Under the pieces are notes generated by a model. It saw only the letters and a program-made list of their open reading frames with translations. It ran no database searches and was not told where the DNA came from. A DNA stretch of 64,000 bases from Isochrysis galbana (Eukaryota > Haptophyta > Isochrysidales > Isochrysidaceae), in the NCBI GenBank assembly GCA_018136815.1, contig CM030938.1:4669724-4733723 (forward strand), written 5' to 3'. Shown piece by piece: positions 21,560 through 30,194 of this stretch (position 1 is the first letter of the stretch; each line of letters starts with the position of its first letter). The position numbers and the translations under genes are program-made.

Positions 21560-22315
21560 TCCTGACCCCAGCCTAGCCCTCTTCCAACACTTGACTCCCT
21601 CTCCCACTCCTCCTTCACACTACAACCAACCCAACTGGCACGAACCCCCTTGCCCTCTGTTTCAAGCATCAAGCACCAAAAATTTCAACTTAAGACTAAG
21701 ACTTAAGCCCCATGTCGAGGCACTTCTTATTTTCACCCCACTCTTGTGGGCAACAATTACCTACTACTCAGTGCCCTGCCTTGGGCCTTCTTTCAACACT
21801 TCACTCCCTCTCCCACTCCCTCTTCCAACTACAACCAACCCAAGCAGCACAAAACCTCTCGACCTCTATTTCAAGTATCAAAAATTTCGACTTAAGACAA
21901 GAGGGAGGACATTTCTTGAGGCGGCGTCGCTGCCCATCTATCTGCCCATGTGTCGCATCCAGAGTATTTTATAGCTTCGGCTTGATTCGACACCATGCCT
22001 AGCGCAAGGGTATAGCGCCCCCACTCAGACATCTCCTTCCCCACAGCTCCTCTCTGAGGAGTTGCTCCTCACCCTCCCATTAGGCCCCCTTGCCTGCGAG
22101 ACCAAAATAGGATCCTGGCGTGGGGGGCTGTCTAAGTGTGGAGGGAGGGGCGCTCCGGCTAGTGAACTAGTGAAGGTAGAAAGCTAGTAAAGAGCTGGGT
22201 GGCATAAGGGGGGAAGGGTGCTTGTGCTTGCCGCCGCGGCAGGGAGTCCTGCCTTGAGTGAACGCTAGTCCCATTCCTTTGCCGCACCGCGACCCATAAA
22301 AATTTGCTAAATTTT
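21560..22315 (+). repeat. Dispersed repeat R3, inverted copy at 60040-60740
   Basis: CTTCCAACACTTGACTCCCT, TACAACCAACCCAA, AATTTCGACTTAAGAC and the right block ending CGACCCATAAAAATTTG are all found as reverse complements at 60740-60040. The left half (21570-21900) holds an internal duplication of the same unit. No coding evidence. The flank 20690-21560 is GC-rich with low-complexity ORFs only. Confidence 0.7.
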
Positions 22316-22535
22316 TTTTACCGTTCTACGGTTCTACTCATACTACAAATTACAAATTACGAATTACTCGCACAAGGAAAAAACTCTGAGGGTGTGAAAA
22401 GACTCCTCAAGACAGGTGTGAAATAAACCGAGAGCAGACGGACGCAAGGGCCGCAGACGACTAACTGTTTTCGTAGGAGAGAGCTCGAGCTCTCTGTGGC
22501 CACTTGAGGCGGTGAGGATAGGACAGGTGGAAAGG

Positions 22536-22823
22536 ATGGAGACGTTACGGTCGAGCAGCCATGAGCACGACGGCCTTGCGAGCAGAGATCAAGAACAGCA
22601 AAGCGGCTCTGCATGGCTCGAGCTACAACGGAACGCGAAACAAGTTGCCATCTGGTGGGCCATCTGGTCGGTCTATGACCGGCTGCTCCTCCCTATGTCG
22701 CCCCTGCCTGAGACAATCATTCTTATTGGCGCAGCGGCCTATGCTCTCATGCAAGATTGCTGGCCGTGGCAGCACAAGAGGAGAGTGGGCAAGGGAGCAC
22801 TGCCAGGAGATGCGGCTGGATGA
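22536..22823 (+). CDS. Hypothetical small protein with one or two hydrophobic segments
   Basis: 95 residues from ATG at 22536. The middle (VAIWWAIWSVYDRLLLP, then ETIILIGAAAYALM) could span a membrane once or twice; the C-terminus is basic. I do not recognise a family. It may be one exon of a longer gene, since frames to its right (to about 23140) are also open but show no domain. Confidence 0.25.
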   Translation: METLRSSSHEHDGLASRDQEQQSGSAWLELQRNAKQVAIWWAIWSVYDRLLLPMSPLPETIILIGAAAYALMQDCWPWQHKRRVGKGALPGDAAG

Positions 22824-23300
22824 GCACTGCAACTGTAGGGATTGCACTACCATTGCGGGTATGTCCCACGGCGAGTTCAGTGCACGGCAAGATCAACGTC
22901 GAGGTGCTGCGGTGCTGTGTCCGCGCCTGGGATGGAGTTCGTCCGCTCGTTGTAGCCGTCCAAACGCAACCTGCTCTCGTTCATCACGTAAAAATGTTTG
23001 GCCAGCCATTGTATCCGCTTATTTGGCTAACATGCCTGCCATCGCAAGTACTTGAAATCACGTTTCCGCCCTCATTGCAAACGAGCTGTTCCTCCGGTTT
23101 GCAAATGCCTTGTTTGAAGGCTTCCAGGAAATGCGAAGCATAAATCAAAAGAAAACTTCCTCGAACCATATTTGCTATTTGTAAATACTGTCCTTGATTC
23201 ATGCCTAGCTTGCCTATTTTTTGTTTGTGCATAGTTCGTGCTGCTAATATATGATGGAAAGTCATAGCCATCCCACTAGCTAATCAGACAAAAGTTTTTC
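22824..23300. other. Intergenic, no supported gene
   Basis: Overlapping short ORFs without domain signal. The right end (CCCACTAGCTAATCAG) resembles the element flank at 15062. Confidence 0.3.
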
Positions 23301-23301
23301 A

Positions 23302-23762
23302 AAACTATTGTTATAGTTTGAACTGTGGAGCGTGCCGCGACCGCTCCCGAGCCTCAGGCGACACTCGCCACTGCGCCCCACCTGGGACGCCCCACGCCGC
23401 CCGAGGCCCGAGGCGGCTCGTGAGAAAGCCCTCTCAAAGTCCATCCGACCCATCCAAACCACACCCGCGCGGCGAGCACTGGCACCGAACAGGTTGCCAC
23501 CATGGCTCGGTGTAGCATGCAAAGGGCAAAGGGTCTTTGAGACCCCCTCCTTCCTACAGTAGGACACCCTCCCACCCCAAGAGCACCTCATGTGGGAGGG
23601 CAGCTCAGCTGCCCTCCCTATGGTGAAAACCTCTACCATCAGTGCACGTAACATGGGAGGGCACTTCACAACCATCAATCTTCCACGGAGAGCACCCAAT
23701 GCCTCTGTTTTCCGGCATGTTGCATGTTCACATGTTGACACACTTCTCACTTCTCGTCTTCC
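23302..23762 (+). mobile_element. Family B-like end with decayed start, carrying repeat R4
   Basis: AAACTAT TGTT ATAGTTT (23302-23319), then GTGGAGCGTGCC where other copies have ATGGAGCGCGCC, so the start codon is lost. The rest (23350-23730: GCCCCACCTGGGACGCCCCA, CCTCTACCATCAGTGCAC, CAACCATCAATCTTCC) is repeat R4, also present at 61110-60780 (inverted) and 62228-62560 (direct). The next element hairpin begins immediately after it. Confidence 0.6.
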
Positions 23763-23763
23763 A

Positions 23764-24872
23764 AAACTATCGTTATAGTTTCAGCGATGGAGCGCGCGCC
23801 GACCGCTCCCACCTCCCAGCCCCCCGCCGCCACGACGCCCCACCGGGGCCGCCCCAAGCCGCCGGAGCCGAAGCGCTCGCAGGCTGCCCCCCTCACAGAC
23901 AGCGACGTCGACATGATCCTCGCACGAAGCCTCTCGGCTAGCATTCGTGGCAACAATACGCTGCCGGCATTTTGGAAACAAGCGCTAGATAACTTCAGAC
24001 GGATTAAGTTCCTTAGGGAAACAAACACGAGGGAAGGGAGTCAAGGATCCCCGATATGGTATAACTGTTTCCATAAAGCTCCGGCAATACATCACTCACA
24101 TAGGGCTAAGTGGGAATCTCTACAGACGGTTGTTGTGCATAATGCGATTAACCCGGACACGGGTGAGGTATACACCACGGAGGAATGCGCGGCTTACCTG
24201 CCGGAAGGAGAACGCTGGATACGCCATAGAGGCAACTACATCTCGGTAGGTCCATTTCTAAGGTCATGGGAAAAGATAGCCGAATGGACTAGAGCTAGAA
24301 TGGCGGATGCCACCAAAGACTACATGCACCTTCTTAGGAAGAAAGCGGTGTCTCCCCCCCTCACTCCGGGAGAACATGAGTTAGCCCCTCAAGAAGACCC
24401 AGACGCGCACGACCTAGGAGACATCCTGGTGGATAAAGATCACAAGTATTACTTGCGCCGGAGTGGCGCCTATCACGTAGTCAAGCTTAACGTCATGGGA
24501 GAACCCCATATCCATGAGAGGGCCAACCCGCAGCCATTACCGGACGAACTATACACTCCGCTGAAGTGGGGCCGAGCATACGACGGCCCGGCCGAGACGG
24601 CGTACCCTATACCGCAAGAATACACGTTTAAAGGCGCGAATAAAACCCTAGAAGATGTTAACGTCAAGGCGCTGACCAAAGCGTTCCTCGCAACGAGGAA
24701 AACGAAGAAGCAAAAATCCACATTGAGGTGGGAAAAACGACTGCCGGACCTCTCCGGGAAATGGAAACAAGTATCTCAGCTATACAAATACAACTTTTTG
24801 ACACCGAGAGACTCGTATATGCACTTCAAACACGTTCTGCGGTGTCTTGTGGTAGGCATCTTTATCCATTGA
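23764..24872 (+). mobile_element. Chimeric non-autonomous retroelement: family B 5-prime end joined to LINE ORF2 C-terminal part
   Basis: AAACTAT CGTT ATAGTTT (23764-23781) is followed by ATG at 23787 and an uninterrupted 361-residue frame. Residues 1-50 (MERAPTAPTSQPP..., ending TDSDVDMILA) are the hairpin-family N-terminus. From about residue 55 the protein aligns with the C-terminal part of the LINE ORF2 at 30195-33662: NTLPAFWKQAL against SKLPAFWKQAL, then the EEC, FLRSWE, WEKRL and TPRDSYMHFKHVL blocks. The reverse transcriptase is absent. The element is cut just before the CCHC finger, at about 24845. The intact frame suggests the junction is functional or young. Confidence 0.8.
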
Positions 24873-25115
24873 AATGCTCCATTTCTCCATGAGAAATATC
24901 CAAGAAATATCCATCCGCCCCCCCCAAATATCCAAGCAAATATCCAATGTCCGCGTCACGCGCCGCTGCCGTTGCGCTTATTGCCCGGTGCATCGTTGTT
25001 CGCGACTCCTCGGCGCGAACGGCAACCTGCACATACATGTGATGAGGGAGCCAGTGTGGCGGGGGTGAATGAATGAGGCTCACGTGCATGCAGGAGCGCA
25101 TGATGGGACGCGTGC
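24873..25115. other. Intergenic, no feature seen
   Basis: No supported gene or repeat. Confidence 0.3.
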
Positions 25116-25532
25116 ATGCAAGAGCTGTGGGGCGCGCGCATGCTGGAGCTGTGTGTGAGGCGGCTTGCCTTCATTTGGTCTCCTTTCCCTCAGGGTTTCT
25201 TCCCCTCTCCGTGGGGACTCTCACCCTACCATGAGTCCCACAAGGTTGATTTCGTCGTGGTGGTCTACGCCTCCTTGGGTGTACCCGGCGACGAGGATGG
25301 CAAGCCTCCGGGCCACCAGTTCATCACGGCCCCCGTCGTCGGATCTCACTGCATCTCGGGAAGGACGCAGTGGGAATGGACGGAGGCCTTCCCCGCGAAC
25401 AACGTCGCGGTAGTGGTGTCTAAGGCTTACAATTACATAAACAGGCAAGATAACAGAAGTCTCTCACGGGGAACACCGTGTCAACACTTGTTGTGCCCTG
25501 CGTCAACACTTGTAAGAGACCAGATGGGTTAA
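25116..25532 (+). CDS. Unrecognised ORF, weak
   Basis: 138 residues. The middle (HESHKVDFVVVVYASLG to SHCISGRTQWEWTEAFP) has normal protein-like composition and may derive from a longer gene or element. No family recognised. The flanks have no supporting structure. Confidence 0.2.
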   Translation: MQELWGARMLELCVRRLAFIWSPFPQGFFPSPWGLSPYHESHKVDFVVVVYASLGVPGDEDGKPPGHQFITAPVVGSHCISGRTQWEWTEAFPANNVAVVVSKAYNYINRQDNRSLSRGTPCQHLLCPASTLVRDQMG

Positions 25533-25975
25533 CACCTTGCCCAAGCTACTGTAATGGGCCCTCGAGGGCGTGTCAACGTGAACCCATACGCCTTGCTAAC
25601 TACTAACTAACTCCTGATACCTACACGTAAACGTCGCACCCTTGCTCCGTTTATTTAGGAGGGGGTGTCACGAATGTCCCTCCGTCCTCTCCTGTATTTG
25701 CTTTCTAAGTCTCGTGAGGCCTCTAGATCAACCAGAGTTTTTTTTCAACCCAGTCTCCCCCACATCTAGGGATGGGCCCCTTCACCGCTACGGCACACGC
25801 GCAAGATGCGCGATCCGGGCCCCCCCTACCCCAGCAACCCCTCCCGCCATGAACGATACGGGTTGATCCGCTCCGACACACAATTGACACCAGTATGAAA
25901 GTAAGACAATCATCAGGTGTGGTGTGCGAGAGGGCGAGTGCGGAGTGACATGCAAGTGAACAGAATGGGGATGGA
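25533..25975. other. Intergenic, no supported gene
   Basis: Short ORFs only. The region downstream of the ANGEL-like gene on the minus strand lies to the right. Confidence 0.3.
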
Positions 25976-25979
25976 CACT

Positions 25980-26075
25980 TGGACTGTTGGAGGAGGGGGA
26001 ATGGGGATAAACGCTCTGGCTGTTGGAGGAGGGGGAATGGGGATGAACTTTTGGGCTGTTGGAGGAGGGGGACAC
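25980..26075 (+). repeat. Minisatellite, ~36-bp unit, about 2.5-3 copies
   Basis: CTGTTGGAGGAGGGGG recurs three times at ~36-base spacing (25983, 26019, 26058). It lies about 180 bases beyond the stop of the ANGEL-like gene, so probably in its 3-prime flank. Confidence 0.8.
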
Positions 26076-26251
26076 AAGAGGACAAAGAGAGACAAACATG
26101 GACGAAGCACAGGCGACCATCGAAGAGAAAAGAACGAAGCTCAATAGAAAGGCAATTTGGAATGGGAATGCGCACCCATCTGAACTAGCTATACGGCTGC
26201 CACACTAGCCGACGGCCATGTTGAGAGACTAGGGCATTGCATTGCAGCGGC

Positions 26252-27601
26252 CTACTGATGGGTCTTGTCACGGCTCAACATCTCCATGTCACAGGCGATA
26301 GGCACGTGATCAGATGGACGGCGGGCACTCGGTAAACTGCGTTCAGCTCTGATATCGCCCATTGCCGGCATTCTCAAGTGAGCCCTTGGTGAAAACTTCA
26401 CGCTGTCGAACATGATATAGTCGACAGTACCCCGGAAGCCGCCATGGAAGGTAGTCACACGAGGCTCGCCAATATGACCAAACGCACTGCGCAGCTGGGT
26501 CCCAAAAGGATGAGGATCAATGTGTACGAAGGGGCGATTCCGAGAAGGCCTTTCGTTGTGTGAACGGTCACTCCCGCCCCTACCTTTGATGTTGCCATGG
26601 CCCGGGCCCTTATTTGGTCGTCTGGCCCTGCCCCGGTCGTTATCACCAAAACCCCTTCCATGCCACTTTGGCACACTAAGACTGCCGTCCCAGAGCATTT
26701 CCGAGTTGAGTGACTCCAGAACAGGGGCGCCGCAAAGATAGGAGTGCAGGAGTGAGCGTGGCGTGCAGTTGAAGTCACCACACAAAATGGTGCCAGCGTT
26801 GTGGTCCGTTGAGAGGGTGTGCGCTCGACGCATCAATTCGCGTATTTGTGCCAGTTTGATTAGGCCTCTCTTTGGGTTCCAAAGAATATGGGTGCATCCA
26901 ACCAGAATATTATGTCCCGTCAGACTGTCGTTGACAACAAGAAGCAATGCAACGTTGTCTTTTCTCGCCATCTCTTGCAGGCGCGCCCCAAGTGCAGCAT
27001 CTTCAATGTGAGATGGAATCACTCCATAAATGGGTGCCGCTGCGAGTTCTCGGTATTCCACCTCTTCCGCAGCCAAGAGATTGAGACGAGACGATCGCAC
27101 AAACAGCGCAACGCCATCCTGCTGGTTGCCTGTCCGCTTCTTGTACACTCCCTGCATGCCCTGAGCACCGAGCCTTTCGTTCAGCCGCTCAAAGGTCTCG
27201 CGCTCAACTTCTTGCAGAGCGAGCACGTCAGCATTGAGGTGCGACAGCAAGTGGCCGATACGTGTGAGACGTGCGGATCGATTCACTGCGTCAGGGGCAC
27301 ACTGTGCGTACAGCGCCCAGTTGGCTTCCAAGAGCGACTGAGCCAGCAGGTTGTAGCTGCATACACGAAGCATGGGTGGCTGAGCAGCCGGCAACCCGTC
27401 CGCACCGTCTGCAGGCACTGAGCCATCGTACGAGTTAAGACCACTGCACTGGGGCTCGGGCGCGCGGCGGGGATCGGCTGGGGCAGCCAGAGTCGCCCGT
27501 GTGCCGCGCGAAGCCATCAGCCGGCGCCCAATGGCGCTCAGCCGTCGAGCGGCCGCCGTAGCTGCAGCGGAAGCCTCACTCCAGGACAGCTGGCTTCTCA
27601 C
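26252..27601 (-). CDS. ANGEL/CCR4-like endonuclease-exonuclease-phosphatase (EEP) protein
   Basis: 449 residues, single exon. The EEP fold starts at about residue 80: CSYNLLAQSLLE, then LQEVERE with the catalytic Glu, GNQQDGVALF, and THILWNPKRGLIKLAQI. Then come GDFNCTP with the metal/catalytic Asp-Asn pair, GTVDYIMF, and the final SDHVPIACDM with the catalytic His. The NPKRG-IKL-Q block and short length point to the ANGEL branch (RNA 2-prime,3-prime-cyclic phosphatase or deadenylase-like) rather than CCR4 proper; no LRR domain is present. An insert of about 45 residues rich in Arg, Gly and Asn (GRGFGDNDRGRARRPNKG onward) sits between GDFN and the DY motif. The start at 27601 gives an Ala/Arg-rich leader that could target an organelle; a second Met lies at residue 29. 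Confidence 0.85.
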   Translation of the reverse strand: MRSQLSWSEASAAATAAARRLSAIGRRLMASRGTRATLAAPADPRRAPEPQCSGLNSYDGSVPADGADGLPAAQPPMLRVCSYNLLAQSLLEANWALYAQCAPDAVNRSARLTRIGHLLSHLNADVLALQEVERETFERLNERLGAQGMQGVYKKRTGNQQDGVALFVRSSRLNLLAAEEVEYRELAAAPIYGVIPSHIEDAALGARLQEMARKDNVALLLVVNDSLTGHNILVGCTHILWNPKRGLIKLAQIRELMRRAHTLSTDHNAGTILCGDFNCTPRSLLHSYLCGAPVLESLNSEMLWDGSLSVPKWHGRGFGDNDRGRARRPNKGPGHGNIKGRGGSDRSHNERPSRNRPFVHIDPHPFGTQLRSAFGHIGEPRVTTFHGGFRGTVDYIMFDSVKFSPRAHLRMPAMGDIRAERSLPSARRPSDHVPIACDMEMLSRDKTHQ

Positions 27602-28027
27602 CCAGTCCAGTGAGCTAGAGGCATTACAGCTTCCCTCACTCTGCGCCCAGGAGATGTGTGGTCGATGGAAGCTCCCCCTCCCCCCCCCCTCCCCCCCCCT
27701 TTCGCGCCAGCACTTGTTCGCGCCACACCCCTCTCTTCAAACCACTGGGAATACAGAAATACCTGTAGTAGTAAAATCTACTACCTCGGTTCCAATTGAG
27801 GCTTCCGCTTCGTGGACAGACACCAGACACCGCCCCCCCATACTGTAGCCTCCCATGGCCCGCAGCAAGCCCGCCCGCAAACCCCAGGCTGCCAGGGGCC
27901 AGTACACGGTCCAAGCTCGTGACTCTCGAGACGAAAAGAGCGCGCGCGGCGTGCAAGACGTCCGGCAACCTACATGTGAAACTCAGCGGGTTCACTCTCC
28001 AAACACATTCACATTAAACTCGGTATG
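27602..28027. other. Intergenic upstream of ANGEL-like gene
   Basis: Presumed promoter region of the minus-strand gene. No clear motif. Short ORFs only. Confidence 0.3.
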
Positions 28028-28400
28028 TAGGGCGGTCAAACAGTGTTTTTTTATAAGGGGTGAAAAATGACCATCTCAGAACTGAGGAAATTTAAGGATT
28101 TTTTTCGGGAGAAAGTTCCCAATACACCCAACTAGCACATATCCGGGGCCCATTAGGACCCGGACCCCCCCCTTGGGCCCCCACAACAAAACGTAATCAA
28201 AAACTGACAAAAGACGCTAAAATCACAAAAGCTCAAAAAGCCCAACTTCGAACCGATGCCGGGCGCGCTGCGTGGCCGTTTTCGACGATCCATCCGGATG
28301 GCGGACCCCACCAGATACCATATACGCATATCCCACCCGGATGGTCACGCCAATCGGCCCCGCAAGAGCTCGCAATGGCGAGCCTGGTGATGCCGTGCCG
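28028..28400 (+). mobile_element. Left part of a TIR element (TAGGGCGGTCAAAC family), truncated
   Basis: TAGGGCGGTCAAAC at 28028-28041 opens a stretch that matches 49789-50110: CATCTCA, CCCATTAGGACC, ACAAAACGTAA, GATCCATCCGGATG, GGTCACGCCAATCGG. The right TIR is not found nearby, so the copy is truncated. Confidence 0.65.
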
Positions 28401-28859
28401 CATGCGATCAGCCAGCGGACTATCCGCGGACTGAGTGGCGCCGCCGCTTGGATCGGTGGGCTAGGCTAGTCACCGTCGCATTATCCTACATTCGCCCTCT
28501 CTGCCCTCGCCTCTTTTGTCGCCTTCTTTGTCGCCTGCTTTGCCCCTCGCCTGGCTTACCTACCTCCTTGCGTGCTCCTAGCGTTTTTAGGTTAAGTCGA
28601 GCGTTCAGGTATCGCCGGTGCAAGAAACCACCCCCTTGTGTGACCCTGATTCCCCCTCAGGTGTTGGCCGTTGGATTATTAATGATTATATCGTGGCGCT
28701 GTTTTACTTCGGTCTTCATTAATTCACTTAAGGCTTTTCGAAAGATTATTTATGAAAGATTCCTTCCTTATTCCTGTGCGTAACTGTCGCCCCGTCGGAT
28801 CGTCCGTCGCCCCGTCGCTCTCTTGTCGGCATTCTCTTCCTTGTTCGGTCTGTCAGCAG

Positions 28860-29010
28860 GTCCCTGTGCGTTCCGTGATAAAAAAAAATCTTCTTAAAAA
28901 TTCCCCGCTACGCGTGCGGCGTGAGGCAGTGTGCTAGTGTGCCTCCCTACTACCCAACCTTAACCCCTGACAACCCCCTCCCCCTTTCCCAGTTCCCTCT
29001 TTGTCGGAGA
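28860..29010 (-). repeat. Dispersed repeat R5, inverted copy at 49195-49320
   Basis: CTTCTTAAAAAT, GCCGTGAGGCAGTGTGC-like and CCCCTCCCCCTTTCCCAGTT blocks are found reverse-complemented at 49320-49195. The span 28400-28860 holds no supported gene. Confidence 0.65.
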
Positions 29011-29184
29011 AGCTGGTTCCGGGGAGGCCGCGCGCGCTGCTTCGGCCGGGAGTTGGAGAGAAGGGGGCTGGAGACTGTGATTCGTCCTTTATGCTAGTGT
29101 TGATTCGGGTTGCCTTCTATTGTATATCGTGGGATCATCATTGATATCCTCCGCGGTTTCTTCTAAGACGCGGTATTAAGTGCC

Positions 29185-29870
29185 TTAGGTGATGTTACGG
29201 ATGTCTAGACCTCTCGCCGCCTGCAGGAGGTCTTCCGATGTTCCTAGGTTGAACTCCTTGTCCACCGTGTAGAGCGGACTTATCAATTTCTTAATGTGTT
29301 TGTTACTCGGGGCGTGTAGCCCCATATTCTCTCGTTGTTTTTTCAGCCTCTGAAAGAACCCGACTTTCGCCGTTACTAATAGGTGGTATCTCGCAAGGAT
29401 CGCTCTTAAGATCGACCTAACGGACCTGCCGTCCGCGTTGCCATATTGGATGTTATAAAAGTCAGTTAGGATGTACCTCCACGCCAGGATGCCTAAGTAT
29501 CCCGAGGAGGGGTGCGGTCTGTCCACTTGATAGCAGAAAAGTCGTTGGGCTGTTTCGGATCCCGGCCTAAGGCTAATCCCCAGAAGTCCTTCTATGAATT
29601 CAAAGATGCGCTCCGTCGCGATACATGAGGCCAGGTGGGTGGAGCTTTCAGGGGCTATGCCGCAAAAGCGGCATGTTGGATCGTCAGCAAAGCGGTTCGC
29701 TGTAGCTAACCTCCTATGTAGGACATGTTTGAAATGCAAATAAGAGTCTCTAGGCGTCAAAAAGTTATATTTGTATAATTGCGATATTTGTTTCCACTTT
29801 CCCGAGAGGACCGGTAACCTTTTTTCCCATCTTAGTGTGGATTTTTGTGTTTTGGTTTTCCTCAAAGCGA
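29185..29870 (-). pseudogene. 3-prime part of an older LINE ORF2 (zinc-finger end), interrupted by a LINE insertion
   Basis: Minus-strand frame of ~226 residues equivalent to the C-terminal third of LINE ORF2: WEKRLPVLSGKWKQ, TPRDSYLHFKHVLHRR, TANRFADDPTCRFCG with a C-x2-C...H-x4-C finger (HLASC), then LAWRYILTDFYNIQY. It is the same family as the 24-kb chimera and only distantly like the inserted LINE. Its upstream continuation is at 33964-34013, with a continuous frame (DLTKAFLAL then RKTKTQKS) once the 4.07-kb insert is set aside. Confidence 0.85.
29852..29870. repeat. Target-site duplication, left copy
   Basis: 19-base direct repeat identical to 33945-33963. Confidence 0.92.
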
Positions 29871-30194
29871 AAAAAAAAAAAAAAAAGATCTGAAGATTCA
29901 GGGCTACACACCTATCGCTACTCGGTCTCTACCTCCACATAGCGGACATCGCCCTTTTCATCCCCTCCCTCCACTTCCTCTCCTTCCCCCCCTCATTCCT
30001 TTGTCTTCGGTGTCGGGGGTGCGGCCCTGGTACACTACCATGGGCCTGGTTACGGACGCGTGTTCAGGGCAGGCCTGTTGTACTTTTCACATGTGGCACT
30101 TTTTCCCGATCGACCTTATGTTGCTCGTGTGTCTTGGGGTGTGTTCGGGGGCTTGTGCTTAACTCTGTCTGAGCTAGACTTCTACGTTGTTTGA

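Noticed and set aside
20953..21672. 239-residue minus ORF
   Set aside because: Low-complexity Pro/Arg composition over G/C runs and part of repeat R3; no domain.
22536..22823. Small selenoprotein K/S-type membrane protein
   Set aside because: It has a hydrophobic segment, but the sequence after its TGA is not conserved-looking and no SECIS layout is visible downstream.
26252..27601. Missing LINE endonuclease supplied by the EEP protein at 26-27.6 kb
   Set aside because: This EEP protein has ANGEL-branch motifs and its own start and stop, and lies outside the LINE target duplication.
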